DNA of 64,000 nucleotides from Rahnella inusitata_A (GCF_965118895.1 NZ_CBCPJJ010000011.1:55724-119723), one strand, 5' to 3'; numbered from the stretch's first letter, positions 52,140 to 61,062 are shown. The notes: generated from the letters alone by a model not told the origin. Numbers and translations are program-made.

Positions 52140-53038
52140 CAGGAAAAACCTTCTTGCTGACAACCTAACCAGCCTTCCCGTCCGGGGAAACTGGCGCGAA
52201 TCACTTTGCCTTTGGGCAGTGAACTGAGATCTTCGGGCAACAAATCCCCCAGCGCACAGAACCTGATCCCCTGCGCCGCAGCACGGGTTAACAGCTCTTC
52301 AAACTGCGCTGCCAGCGACATTCCTTCCACTTCCGCGTGAATGGTGTACACCGGCACGCCTTCATCCTGCGCGATGGCTTCAAGGATAAAGTCATTGAAG
52401 TTATCGGCGTTGATGTCCCCACCGGCAACTTCGTCATAGGTCGGTAGCGTCACCGGAATTTGTACCGTGCCGAGAGTGCCATTTTCCAGCACCGGCAGGA
52501 ACGGATATTTCCCGCGACAATCGCTGTTGTAATAAAAATGGAACCGTTCTTTGACTTCGATAACGCGTTCATCAGCGCGCCAGCCAGCCACCGCCGAGCA
52601 TTCAACATCATGACCGAGGCTTTTTTCCAGCGCGTCGAGACCCAGCTGAATTTGCTGTTGCAACTGTTCCTCAGACCATTTACCCACTTTCGCCTGCCAG
52701 CCCTGATGATCCCAGGCGTGTAGGCCGACTTCATGGCCACGTTTGGCGGTTTCTTTCATCAGATAACCGAGATCTCGCGCAATAGGCTTACCCGGCCACG
52801 CAGTACCGGCCAGTAAGATATCCCAGCCGTAGAGTGACGCGGCATTCGAGCGCAGCATCTTCCATAAAAAGCGCGGTTTAAGCAGGCGCCACAAGTGACG
52901 CCCCATGTTGTCCGGCCCGACGCTGAAGAAGAAACTTGCAGTAATATTATGTTTCGCAAGCACTTGCAGAAGCTGAGGGACACCCTCGCGGGTGCCACTC
53001 CAGGTATCTACATCAATGCGCAGACCCACTTTCTTCAT
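52139..53038 (-). CDS. arnD: 4-deoxy-4-formamido-L-arabinose-phosphoundecaprenol deformylase ArnD
   Basis: Polysaccharide-deacetylase (NodB-like) fold enzyme that removes the formyl group from undecaprenyl-phosphate-Ara4FN. It has 299 residues from ATG 53038. The metal-binding motif starts at LRIDVDT and continues as GLHAWDHQGWQ; AGWRAD and NSDCRG are typical. A GTG at 53047 would add three residues; MKKVGLRID matches the E. coli start MTKVGLRID better. It lies 13 bases after arnA. Confidence 0.94.
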   Translation of the reverse strand: MKKVGLRIDVDTWSGTREGVPQLLQVLAKHNITASFFFSVGPDNMGRHLWRLLKPRFLWKMLRSNAASLYGWDILLAGTAWPGKPIARDLGYLMKETAKRGHEVGLHAWDHQGWQAKVGKWSEEQLQQQIQLGLDALEKSLGHDVECSAVAGWRADERVIEVKERFHFYYNSDCRGKYPFLPVLENGTLGTVQIPVTLPTYDEVAGGDINADNFNDFILEAIAQDEGVPVYTIHAEVEGMSLAAQFEELLTRAAAQGIRFCALGDLLPEDLSSLPKGKVIRASFPGREGWLGCQQEGFS

Positions 53039-53051
53039 GAATGGCACCGTT

Positions 53052-55034
53052 TCAGGACTGACCAGATTCAGGGTTCACTGAGCGCAGGAAGAAGTCCAGC
53101 GTATCGGCAACGGTTTTATCCATGCCCACTTCCGGTTTCCAGCTCAGCAGACGACGGGCATTTTTGATGCTCGGCGTGCGGTGTTCCACGTCCTGATAGC
53201 CTTTGCCGTAATAAGTGCTGCTCTCGACCAGATTGAAACCTGCAAACGGCGGGAACTGTGCGCGCAGCGGATGCGCTTCAAAGCTCGCCAGCAGCATTTC
53301 CGCCAGTTCACGAATGCTCGCTTCGTTGGTCGGGTTACCTATGTTGATGATCTGGCCATCACACAGATTGTCGCGGTTTTCGATGATGCGGAACAGCGCT
53401 TCGATACCGTCGTTGATGTCAGTGAAGCAACGCTTTTGTTCGCCGCCGTCCACCAGTTTGATCGGTGAACCTTCCACAAGATTTAGGATCAGCTGCGTGA
53501 TCGCGCGGGAACTGCCGATACGCGCGGCGTCGAGGTTATCCAGACGCGGCCCCATCCAGTTGAACGGACGGAACAGGGTAAATTTCAGACCTTCTTTGAC
53601 GCCATACGCCCAAATCACACGGTCCAGCAATTGCTTGGACACCGAGTAAATCCAGCGCTGTTTGTTGATTGGCCCGACGATCAGACGTGAATTATCCTCA
53701 TCAAATTCTTTGTCATCACACATACCGTAAACTTCGGAAGTAGACGGGAAGATGATGCGTTTTTTGTATTTGACACAATCGCGAACGATTTTGAGGTTTT
53801 CTTCGAAATCGAGTTCGAATACGCGCAGTGGGTTGCGGGTATATTCGATCGGCGTGGCGATCGCCACCAGCGGCAGCACGACGTCACATTTTTTAATGTG
53901 ATATTCGATCCACTCGGAATGAATGCTGATATCGCCTTCAACAAAGTGGAAATGTGGATTGCCCATGAAGCGACTGATCGCGTCGGAACTGATATCCAGA
54001 CCGTAGATTTCGTAACGATCTTCGCGCAGCAAACGCTCGCTCAGGTGATTACCGATAAAACCGTTCACACCGAGGATCAGGACGCGGGTACGGCGTTTCA
54101 TCACGGCGGTTGGCAATGTAGAAAGACGCATTTCCGGCATGATGCCTAATTCCAGCGCCAGTCGGGAGCCCTGAACGTACAGGCCATTTTCACTCTGACC
54201 AGCCTGAATTTCCAGTGCGCCCTCGCCACAGGCGATGGTCAGCGGATTAGCAGAAAGCACGGTGCCCGGCTGTTTATCATGCTGAGTAGTGAGCGGCAGC
54301 GCGCGCCATACTGTCAATTTACGCTGTCCGAGGTACGTGAAAGCGCCCGGATATGGCTCAGTGACGGCGCGGATCAGGTTATTAATTTCAGTTGCCGGTT
54401 TGTGCCAGTGAATTTCACCATCAGCCGCCGTGCGGCGACCAAAATAACTCGCCTGCGCTTCATCTTGCGGCGTCAGGGTGATTTTTCCGGCTTTCATTTC
54501 CGGCAGTAAATCCGTCAGCAAATCTTTCGCAGCGTCGCGCACTTTGGCATGCAGCTTCAGCGCGGTGTCATCAGCCGTGATGGCAACTTTGCGCTGGCCA
54601 ACGATATCGCCCGCATCAGGACGTTTCACCATTTTATGCAGGGTCACGCCGGTTTCGGTTTCGCCGTTGAGCAACGCCCAGTTTACCGGCGCACGGCCAC
54701 GGTAGCGCGGCAGCAGAGAACCGTGCAAATTGAAGCCGCCCTGCGGCGCCAGAGACAGAATGTCTTCGCTCAGCATGTTGCGGTAATAAAATGAGAAAAT
54801 GACATCAGGCTGCAAGGCACGAATGCGGTCAACCCACAGCGGATGATTAACGTCTTCCGGCGCGTACACCGGCAGATTTAACTCAGCGCCCTGACGAGCA
54901 ACGGAGGAAAAGAACTGGTTCTCATTCGGCGCGTCCGTATGGGTAAAGACCGCCTGAACGTCATAACCGGCATCAACCAGAGCCTGCAAACCAACGCAAC
55001 CAATATCATGGTAGGCAAATACAATCGCTTTCAT
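53052..55034 (-). CDS. arnA: Bifunctional UDP-Ara4N formyltransferase/UDP-glucuronate dehydrogenase ArnA
   Basis: C-terminal domain oxidatively decarboxylates UDP-glucuronate to UDP-Ara4O; the N-terminal domain formylates UDP-Ara4N. It has 660 residues, equal to E. coli. Residues 1-300 form the formyltransferase (NLHGSLLPRYRGRAPVNW; catalytic Asn/His/Asp). Residues about 315-660 form the short-chain dehydrogenase (GVNGFIGNHLSERLL, PSTSEVYG, YSVSKQLLDR). ATG 55034 overlaps the arnC stop (TGATG); the codon before is GTG. Confidence 0.97.
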   Translation of the reverse strand: MKAIVFAYHDIGCVGLQALVDAGYDVQAVFTHTDAPNENQFFSSVARQGAELNLPVYAPEDVNHPLWVDRIRALQPDVIFSFYYRNMLSEDILSLAPQGGFNLHGSLLPRYRGRAPVNWALLNGETETGVTLHKMVKRPDAGDIVGQRKVAITADDTALKLHAKVRDAAKDLLTDLLPEMKAGKITLTPQDEAQASYFGRRTAADGEIHWHKPATEINNLIRAVTEPYPGAFTYLGQRKLTVWRALPLTTQHDKQPGTVLSANPLTIACGEGALEIQAGQSENGLYVQGSRLALELGIMPEMRLSTLPTAVMKRRTRVLILGVNGFIGNHLSERLLREDRYEIYGLDISSDAISRFMGNPHFHFVEGDISIHSEWIEYHIKKCDVVLPLVAIATPIEYTRNPLRVFELDFEENLKIVRDCVKYKKRIIFPSTSEVYGMCDDKEFDEDNSRLIVGPINKQRWIYSVSKQLLDRVIWAYGVKEGLKFTLFRPFNWMGPRLDNLDAARIGSSRAITQLILNLVEGSPIKLVDGGEQKRCFTDINDGIEALFRIIENRDNLCDGQIINIGNPTNEASIRELAEMLLASFEAHPLRAQFPPFAGFNLVESSTYYGKGYQDVEHRTPSIKNARRLLSWKPEVGMDKTVADTLDFFLRSVNPESGQS

Positions 55035-56014
55035 CACTCTTCTTCCTGACTGTTTTCTTCGGAACGAACGCCGACGACTTTTTGAACGAAATAACGGGGA
55101 CGTGCGCGAACATCGTTATAGATCCGCCCGATGTATTCACCGAGTAATCCCATGCCGACAAACTGCGCACCGATAAACATAAATAACAATGCAAATAGCG
55201 TAAACACGCCTTCCGCCGCCCATTCAGGGCCGTTGATAAGGCGCATCAGAATCAAAAACACCGCCAGCACAAATCCGAAAAGGGCAATCACACTGCCTAC
55301 AACGCTGAGCATGCGTAACGGGGTAGTCGTCAGGCAGGTGATCAGGTCGTACATCAGATTGATAAGCTTCATCAGGCTGTATTTGGAATCACCAAATTCA
55401 CGTTCGGAATGCTGAACCGGAATTTCCACGGTTTTACGCGCAAAGGTATTGGCGAGGATAGGAATAAACGTGCTGCGCTCATGGCAATGCAACATGGCTT
55501 CAATGATGTGACGGCGGTACGCACGCAACATGCAGCCGTAGTCGCCCATCGATTTACCGGTAGCCCGCTGGATCATCATGTTGATCATCTTCGACGCGGT
55601 TTTACGGAACCATGAGTCGCGACGGTTTGCACGAACGGTGCCCACGACGTCGTAACCCTCATCGGCTTTAGCAACCAGACGAGGAATTTCCTCCGGCGGG
55701 TTTTGCAGATCGGCATCGAGCGTGATCACCAGATCACCGGTCACATGGCTGAAACCGGCCATGATCGCCGAGTGCTGACCATAATTACGGTTGAGTAAAA
55801 CGGCGACGATGTGACTGTCAGGTTGTTCTGCGGCGGCGGAAAGCATGTCGCCGGAGCTATCTGAGCTGCCGTCATCCACCAGAATAATTTCGTATTTTTG
55901 GGTCAGTTGCTGACAAGCGGCCTGTGTACGCGATAACAACGCGGGCAGGCTTTCTTCTTCGTTATAGACCGGGATGACCACCGAGACTTTACGAATGGGT
56001 TCATAATGCGCCAC
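55034..56014 (-). CDS. arnC: Undecaprenyl-phosphate 4-deoxy-4-formamido-L-arabinose transferase ArnC
   Basis: GT2-family transferase moving Ara4FN from UDP to undecaprenyl phosphate at the inner membrane. It has 326 residues (E. coli 322). The N-terminal GT-A domain shows VVIPVYNEEESL, LVDDGSSD and TLDADLQNPPEE. Two C-terminal helices lie at about 236-256 and 272-295. The start is GTG 56014, overlapping the arnB stop (TAGTG). Confidence 0.95.
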   Translation of the reverse strand: MAHYEPIRKVSVVIPVYNEEESLPALLSRTQAACQQLTQKYEIILVDDGSSDSSGDMLSAAAEQPDSHIVAVLLNRNYGQHSAIMAGFSHVTGDLVITLDADLQNPPEEIPRLVAKADEGYDVVGTVRANRRDSWFRKTASKMINMMIQRATGKSMGDYGCMLRAYRRHIIEAMLHCHERSTFIPILANTFARKTVEIPVQHSEREFGDSKYSLMKLINLMYDLITCLTTTPLRMLSVVGSVIALFGFVLAVFLILMRLINGPEWAAEGVFTLFALLFMFIGAQFVGMGLLGEYIGRIYNDVRARPRYFVQKVVGVRSEENSQEEE

Positions 56015-57156
56015 TACTGCGCCTCCAAAAGGGAAAAGAGAGCTGCGACAACACGGTCAACATCGCTGTCTTGCATATCAGGGAAAAGTGGCAGGCTGCA
56101 TAAACAGGCGGAGTTCCATTCGCTGTGAGGCAGGCTGAGTTGCGGATAACGTTCGCGGTAATATTTTTGAGTATGCGCGGCACGGAAATGTAAACCGGTG
56201 CCGATGCCCTGCTCTTTCAGGCGTTCCATCAACGCATCACGGCTGATGCCGCAGCGTTTCTCATCCACGCGGATCATGAACAAGTGCCAGGCGTGAAGAT
56301 GTGGATAGTCAGGCACGCTCATCGGCAAATAGGCCGAGCCCTGCAGCTTGTCGAGATAACGTTGAGCCAGTTCGGTACGGCGGGCATTCATTTCATTCAG
56401 GCGCTTTAGCTGGACGACGGCAATGGCGGCATGAATATCGGAAAGGTTGTACTTAAAGCCCGGCTCGACCACTTCTGCCTGTGGTTTGCGTCCCTGAACC
56501 TGACGGTCAAAGGCATCGACGGCCAGACCATGGAATTTCAGTGCGCGCACCTTTGCCGCCAGCTCGTCGTCGTCAGTGGCAATCAGGCCACCTTCGGCAC
56601 AAGTCATGTTTTTAATGGCGTGGAAGGAGAAAATGGCCGTTCCCTGCGCGCCAATCCAGCGATCCCGGTAACGGGTACCGGCAGCGTGGGCGGCATCTTC
56701 AATCACCGCTATACCGTGCTGATTTGCCACGGCATAAATGGGGTCGAGATCTAAGGGCGCTCCGGCGTAATGCACCGGAATAATCGCTTTAGTTTTTGGC
56801 GTGATGGCCGCCGCAATGGCTTCGGCGCTGACCATTAATGTATCGAAGTCAACATCAATCATCACCGGCTCGGCACCGAGCAGAACGATCATGTTGATGG
56901 TAGAAACCCAGGTTTGGGAAGGGGTGATGACTTCGTCGCCAGGACCGATACCCAACGCCATCAAGGTAACGTGCATTCCGCCGGTTGCGGAACTGACCGC
57001 AATAGCATGTTTACAACCGAAAGCCGCAGAGAAATCTTGTTCAAGCTGATGTGTTTGCGGGCCGGTAGTTATCCAGCCTGAACGCAATACTTGCCCTACA
57101 GCCTCGATCTCTTCTTCGCCCATAGACGGGCGGGAAAAAGGCAAAAAGTTTTCCAT
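56014..57156 (-). CDS. arnB: UDP-4-amino-4-deoxy-L-arabinose-oxoglutarate aminotransferase ArnB
   Basis: PLP-dependent transaminase making UDP-Ara4N from UDP-Ara4O with glutamate. It has 380 residues (E. coli 379-385). DegT/DnrJ/EryC1-type fold with PLP Lys182 in FSFHAIKNMTCAEGG and VIEDAAHAAG upstream. First gene of arnBCADTEF; the six following genes all overlap or nearly touch, so the operon is one translational unit. A PmrA-type box lies about 105 bases upstream. Confidence 0.96.
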   Translation of the reverse strand: MENFLPFSRPSMGEEEIEAVGQVLRSGWITTGPQTHQLEQDFSAAFGCKHAIAVSSATGGMHVTLMALGIGPGDEVITPSQTWVSTINMIVLLGAEPVMIDVDFDTLMVSAEAIAAAITPKTKAIIPVHYAGAPLDLDPIYAVANQHGIAVIEDAAHAAGTRYRDRWIGAQGTAIFSFHAIKNMTCAEGGLIATDDDELAAKVRALKFHGLAVDAFDRQVQGRKPQAEVVEPGFKYNLSDIHAAIAVVQLKRLNEMNARRTELAQRYLDKLQGSAYLPMSVPDYPHLHAWHLFMIRVDEKRCGISRDALMERLKEQGIGTGLHFRAAHTQKYYRERYPQLSLPHSEWNSACLCSLPLFPDMQDSDVDRVVAALFSLLEAQ

Positions 57157-57432
57157 GACACTATCCCAAAAGGTAATTAGCTCACAACGACTGTAGACTG
57201 CGCTTATTTAACAATAAGTAAACACCGTCCTGAATTATGAATCTTATGATGTCGGTTTAAGCTTAATTTAACCTTAAGGATTTGCCAGTTCTGTGAAGTT
57301 AAACAGAAAGTAAATAAGAAGGGTATAATTAGAGAGGCATTGAACAAATCATTAAAAAACAGTCAATTAAAATATATTAAGTTTTTATTAATAAACGGAA
57401 CTTTATTAAAAAAATAGCAGGGAGTATTTTTT
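57157..57432. other. arn operon promoter region
   Basis: AT-rich region containing the PmrA-type box (57262-57278) and a candidate -10 CATAAT on the minus strand (57239-57234), 22 bases from the box. The distal half (57300-57430) is very AT-rich and shows no further motif. Confidence 0.55.
57262..57278. promoter_or_regulatory. PmrA (BasR) box upstream of arnB
   Basis: CTTAAT-TTAAC-CTTAAG is a direct repeat with 5-base spacing that fits the PmrA consensus YTTAAK-N5-YTTAAK. arn is the standard PmrA-activated operon, induced by Fe(III), low Mg via PhoP/PmrD or low pH. Confidence 0.7.
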
Positions 57433-57480
57433 ATGACCAATTATGGTCCGCGTTGGGATGAATGCACGTTATTTATATAA
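57433..57480 (+). CDS. Possible 15-residue micro-ORF
   Basis: ATG at 57433 is preceded by AGGGAG at about 9 bases and opens a 15-codon frame (MTNYGPRWDECTLFI). It lies downstream of btuD on the other strand, in an AT-rich leader-like region. It could be a genuine microprotein, a degraded gene start or chance. Confidence 0.2.
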   Translation: MTNYGPRWDECTLFI

Positions 57481-57488
57481 TTATACCG

Positions 57489-58274
57489 CTATTCTTTTAA
57501 CGAAAATGGCGTCGCCGTGGTCATTATCCACTGACGTCCTGCCAGAGAATGTATCTGAAATGCGACTTGATACACTTGTGAAAGACGCTCAACCTGCATC
57601 ACATCAGCACATTCACCGGCAGCAATCACTTCTCCCCCGGACATCAGCCAGACCTGACGGGCATAGTGCAAAGTATGATTGAGGTCATGATCGCTCATTA
57701 CAACAGAACGTCCGGCGGCACATAATTCGTTCAGTAACTGATCCAGCGCCTGCTGTTGCGCCACATCAAGACTGTTCATCGGTTCATCTAGCAACAGAAT
57801 TTGAGAGTCGGGATTCACCGCTGGCCAGACTTGCAATAACACCGCTGCCAGTCGCACTCGCTGCCATTCACCACCGGAAAGATGCGTAACCGGTTTTGCC
57901 AGTTTGTCACTGAGCTGTAACGCGTCGCAAAGCCGTGTGATGGTGTGTTCCAATACGGCAGGATCGGCGAGACGAGGCTGATGCAAAGATAAATACTGAA
58001 AAACCGGCATCAGAGATGCCGGTGTAAGTTGCTGGCAAAGCCAGGCGCGCAAACGGGCGAGTTGAGCACCGGAGAAAGCAGAAACCGGCTGGCCGTTAAA
58101 CAGCACATCGCCTTTGACGGTGCCCTTCCCTTCAAACACCCCGGCCAGCCTCGCCAGCAAGGTACTTTTCCCCGCACCGTTTGGCCCGATGAGGTGAACA
58201 CGGCTGCCCGGCGCAATATTTGCGTTAAACGTCTGAAGACGCCCTTCCACACTTATCTCACGACACTCCAGCAT
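57489..58274 (-). CDS. btuD: Vitamin B12 ABC transporter ATPase BtuD
   Basis: ATPase of the BtuCD-F cobalamin importer. It has 261 residues (E. coli 249). Walker A GPNGAGKST (about 30-38), signature HLSGGEWQRVRLAAVL, Walker B ILLLDEPMNSLDV and MSDHDLNHTLHYA are intact. The C-terminus is some ten residues longer than in E. coli. Third gene of btuCED; the periplasmic BtuF is not encoded here. Confidence 0.95.
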   Translation of the reverse strand: MLECREISVEGRLQTFNANIAPGSRVHLIGPNGAGKSTLLARLAGVFEGKGTVKGDVLFNGQPVSAFSGAQLARLRAWLCQQLTPASLMPVFQYLSLHQPRLADPAVLEHTITRLCDALQLSDKLAKPVTHLSGGEWQRVRLAAVLLQVWPAVNPDSQILLLDEPMNSLDVAQQQALDQLLNELCAAGRSVVMSDHDLNHTLHYARQVWLMSGGEVIAAGECADVMQVERLSQVYQVAFQIHSLAGRQWIMTTATPFSLKE

Positions 58275-58304
58275 CCGCGTTCCCTGCCCTTTTGAGGTTT
58301 TAAC

Positions 58305-58857
58305 TTATTTCGCCAGTGCAGCTTTAATGGCTTCCATTAAAATCGGATCTTCCGGCGTCATATCCGGCGCAAAGCGCTGGACAACGGTGCCGTCGCGTCC
58401 GATAAGAAATTTCTCGAAGTTCCACAGAATATTTTCCGGTTTTACCGGCTGACGGCCTTTGCTCGCCAGACGCTCATAGAAGCCGCTGGCTTCAGGTTTG
58501 ACCGCTTCTGGACGGGCGGCAATTAGCGCACTGTACAGCGGATGGCGGTGTTCGCCATTGACCTCAATTTTGCTGAACATCGGAAATTTCACGCCAAATT
58601 GCGTGGTGCAGAAGGTTTTGATTTCGTCTTCAGTGCCCGGCTCCTGCGCACCAAATTCATTACATGGGAATCCGAGCACTTCAAATCCACGTTCATGCCA
58701 TGCCTGATAAATGTTTTCCAGACCCTTCATATTGCTTGGTCAGACCGCACTGCGACGCCACATTGACCACCAGCAGTACCGAACCTTTGTAATCGCCCAG
58801 TGTTTTAGTCTGGCCGTCGATGGTTTTCAGGGAGATATCAAAAATGTCATTACTCAT
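58305..58857 (-). pseudogene. btuE: Glutathione/thioredoxin peroxidase BtuE, +1 frameshift
   Basis: Non-selenium glutathione peroxidase-like thiol peroxidase that reduces peroxides. The N-terminal frame from ATG 58857 reads MSNDIFDISLKTIDG through VNVASQCGLTKQYEG, including peroxidatic Cys37, and then hits a stop. The remaining family sequence (GLENIYQAWHERGF ... FEKFLIGRDGTVVQRF) continues in the next frame from about 58727. Removing one C from the CCC run at 58722-58724 (plus strand) restores a 183-residue protein, exactly the E. coli length. Either a true inactivating insertion or a sequence error in a homopolymer. Middle gene of btuCED; loss would not affect B12 import. Confidence 0.85.
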
Positions 58858-58916
58858 CGTTTTTTATCCTGATAGTGAAAGGTAAGGAATCAAAGGATTG
58901 ATTGCAGGGATCCCGC

Positions 58917-59924
58917 TCAGCGGATTTGTCCGGCTCTGACCAGTAACCAGATAAACACCGGCGCGCCCAGCGTGGCAGTTACCACACCTATCGGCAGTTC
59001 CGCCGCGTAAAGCCCGATCCGCGACAGCACATCCGCCAGCAATAACACCGCTGCACCACACAGCGCACAGGCCGGTAGCAGACGGCGCTGGTCGGTCATA
59101 CCACACAGCCGAAGAATGTGAGGGATCACCAGACCGATAAACCCTATCACACCTGCCAACGCAACGCTCAGTCCAACCATCCAGCCAACCGCGAGCACCA
59201 GAATATAGCGCCACGTCGTGAGTGAGACACCAAGCTGCTGCGCCTGTAACGTGCCGAGTGACAGCAGGTTTAACGTTTTGCCCTGAAAGGTCAGCCAGAG
59301 CAGTACGGGTAACAACATGATCCCGAGCCAGATTTGCCGCCAGTCGACGCCGCCAAAACCGCCCATCATCCAGTACATCAGCTGTCGGAGGTCCAGATTA
59401 CTGCTGAAATAGATAGCCCAGGTCATCATCGCACTGCACACAATACCGATGGCGACGCCCACCAGCAGTAAACGTGCATTGGTCAGCCGGTGCATGCGGG
59501 CGGCATACAGAAGAAAGAAAGTGACGACCAGCGCGCCAGCCACGGCGGCGAGACTCATTACCCAGACCGGCAGCATGCCGTGGCTGAACATGACACAAAA
59601 CACCAGCGCTACGCCCGCACCGTTTGCAACGCCGAGCAAACCGGGTTCCGCAAGCGGGTTTTCAAACAGCGATTGCATCACCGCGCCGGCGACGGCCAGG
59701 CTCGCCCCCACCAGAATCACCGCAATTGCACGCGGGAGACGCAGTTGCCATACGAACAACCTTGCTTCACTGCTGAGCCATTGAGTGGGCCATAACCAGT
59801 TTTCTCCTGCACTGAGGCTTAGCGTCAGCACCAGAATCAAAAGAATAAACAGACCGAACACACCGCGGTGATCTCGCTGCTTTTGCCGTTGTTCGAGTGC
59901 AGAAAAAGTCTGCCGGATTGACAT
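58917..59924 (-). CDS. btuC: Vitamin B12 ABC transporter permease BtuC
   Basis: Ten-helix permease of the cobalamin importer, FecCD family. It has 335 residues (E. coli 326). RLPRAIAVILVGASLAVAGAVMQSLFENPLAEPGLLGVANGAG and GVIGFIGLVIPHILRLCG (coupling region) are characteristic. It heads the operon btuC-btuE-btuD. A paralogous permease, HmuU, lies elsewhere in the window. No cobalamin riboswitch is visible upstream. Confidence 0.96.
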   Translation of the reverse strand: MSIRQTFSALEQRQKQRDHRGVFGLFILLILVLTLSLSAGENWLWPTQWLSSEARLFVWQLRLPRAIAVILVGASLAVAGAVMQSLFENPLAEPGLLGVANGAGVALVFCVMFSHGMLPVWVMSLAAVAGALVVTFFLLYAARMHRLTNARLLLVGVAIGIVCSAMMTWAIYFSSNLDLRQLMYWMMGGFGGVDWRQIWLGIMLLPVLLWLTFQGKTLNLLSLGTLQAQQLGVSLTTWRYILVLAVGWMVGLSVALAGVIGFIGLVIPHILRLCGMTDQRRLLPACALCGAAVLLLADVLSRIGLYAAELPIGVVTATLGAPVFIWLLVRAGQIR

Positions 59925-60019
59925 GAATTGCAGATTCCAGAGGCTGACGGGAAAAGGAAAGAATTTCGCTATCCTACCGATATTAGGCAGTTAGCTCTAG
60001 TGTGCGGAAACAGAAAATG

Positions 60020-60050
60020 AAAAAGCCGGTGACTGAGCACCGGCTTTGGT
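60020..60050 (-). terminator. Terminator of the DUF2502-like gene
   Basis: AAAGCCGGTG / CACCGGCTTT stem; on the minus strand it is followed by a T tract, 25 bases after the stop at 60073. Confidence 0.85.
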
Positions 60051-60072
60051 GTTTTTACAACCGCGCGGGAAA

Positions 60073-60516
60073 TTAACGCCCCGGCTGACCATTCGGTGGG
60101 AGAGGCTGCCCGTTTCCCTGATGGCCGTTGTTACCGCCCTGATGGCCTTTGTTACCGTTATTGCCGCCCTGATGACCGTTATTATCACGGTTATCATGAT
60201 GGTTATCACCCTGTGGACGCCCCTGATTATGCGGTTGCGGCCTTGGTTCGCTATGGCCGCGCTGAGGCGGTTTTGAATCCCAGCGGTTGCCGTGCCAGTA
60301 CATGCCTCGCTCATTGCGCTCACCATAATGATGGCCCTGATGAGCACGCCACCATTGCGGCGGACGCCAGTCATAACCATCCCAGTAGTAACCGCGCTGG
60401 TCCTGATCCCCGAGGTGAAGCGATACGCCTGGTACGTTAAGGTCAATAGAAACATTTGCCTGTGCGATCACAGGCAATGCCAGCGCACAACAAAGCAATA
60501 AAAGAGATTTTTTCAC
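60073..60516 (-). CDS. Secreted DUF2502 (YpeC-like) protein with Gly/His/Asn-rich tail
   Basis: Exported protein of about 147 residues; function unknown. An N-terminal signal peptide ends near AQA. Residues about 22-85 resemble DUF2502/YpeC: LHLGDQDQRGYYWDGYDWR and aromatic W/Y-rich motifs (RPPQWWRAHQGHHYGERNERGMYWHGNRWD). The C-terminal half is low-complexity, with repeats of GHQGGNNG (about 108-133), rich in His and Gly as in periplasmic metal-binding tails. GTG 60516 sits 10 bases after AAGG; a GTG at 60525 is also possible. Neighbouring lipoprotein shares the Gly/His-rich style. Confidence 0.8.
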   Translation of the reverse strand: MKKSLLLLCCALALPVIAQANVSIDLNVPGVSLHLGDQDQRGYYWDGYDWRPPQWWRAHQGHHYGERNERGMYWHGNRWDSKPPQRGHSEPRPQPHNQGRPQGDNHHDNRDNNGHQGGNNGNKGHQGGNNGHQGNGQPLPPNGQPGR

Positions 60517-60787
60517 GTTAGTCACGCCTTATTTATTTTTTATGACGTGTTTTTTATATCAGGGGGAATTGATACTGACTATGAGGAATAGGCGGATTTT
60601 CGTTTAACTTGCTGCGACCTTACATAATAAATACAAACGTATCCTGCTTGAAATAATTCAACAGGATTGAGTTCGTTATCTATTCAATTCTTATGACGAC
60701 ATTAACAAATCTTAACTTAACCCTGACAACAGGGAGTTAGGGATTTATTTATACTCACAGTGTTTATTCAAGCAAAGGATGTATTTT

Positions 60788-60946
60788 ATGCGTCGTATTA
60801 TAGCCCTGTTAAGTGTTGCCCTGTTTGTAGTCAGCCTGAGTGGCTGTCTGTTCCCTCCGTTCTGGGGCCCTGGTGGTGGCGGCGGTCACGGTGGTGGTCA
60901 TGGCGGAGGTGGTCCTGGTGGACCTCGTATGTTCTATAACCATTAA
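60788..60946 (+). CDS. Small Gly/His-rich lipoprotein, 52 residues
   Basis: A 52-residue protein with a clear lipoprotein signal peptide: MRRIIALLSVALFVVSLSGC, so Cys20 is lipidated. The mature part is only 33 residues: LFPPFWGPGGGGGH followed by GGGHGGGG, then PGGPRMFYNH. AAGGATG lies six bases before ATG 60788, and a strong terminator follows, so it is probably expressed as a single gene. Not recognised as a named family; the repeated His-Gly pattern suggests metal binding at the envelope. It is divergent from the DUF2502-like gene, with a 271-base shared region. Confidence 0.75.
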   Translation: MRRIIALLSVALFVVSLSGCLFPPFWGPGGGGGHGGGHGGGGPGGPRMFYNH

Positions 60947-61040
60947 TCACATAACGAATTCATTTCATTCTGGTTAAAGCGGATACATAATCAAGGACAT
61001 CAACCATTATTTGTCTGCGCCACAATGTAGAATTTAAATT

Positions 61041-61062
61041 AAGGGGCCGCGGCCCCTTTTTT
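61041..61062 (+). terminator. Terminator of the small lipoprotein gene
   Basis: AAGGGGC-CGCG-GCCCCTT hairpin followed by six T residues, 95 bases after the stop. Confidence 0.88.

Noticed and set aside
59925..60019. Cobalamin riboswitch upstream of btuC
   Set aside because: The gap is under 100 bases and lacks the B12-box; btuCED is not riboswitch-controlled in E. coli either.
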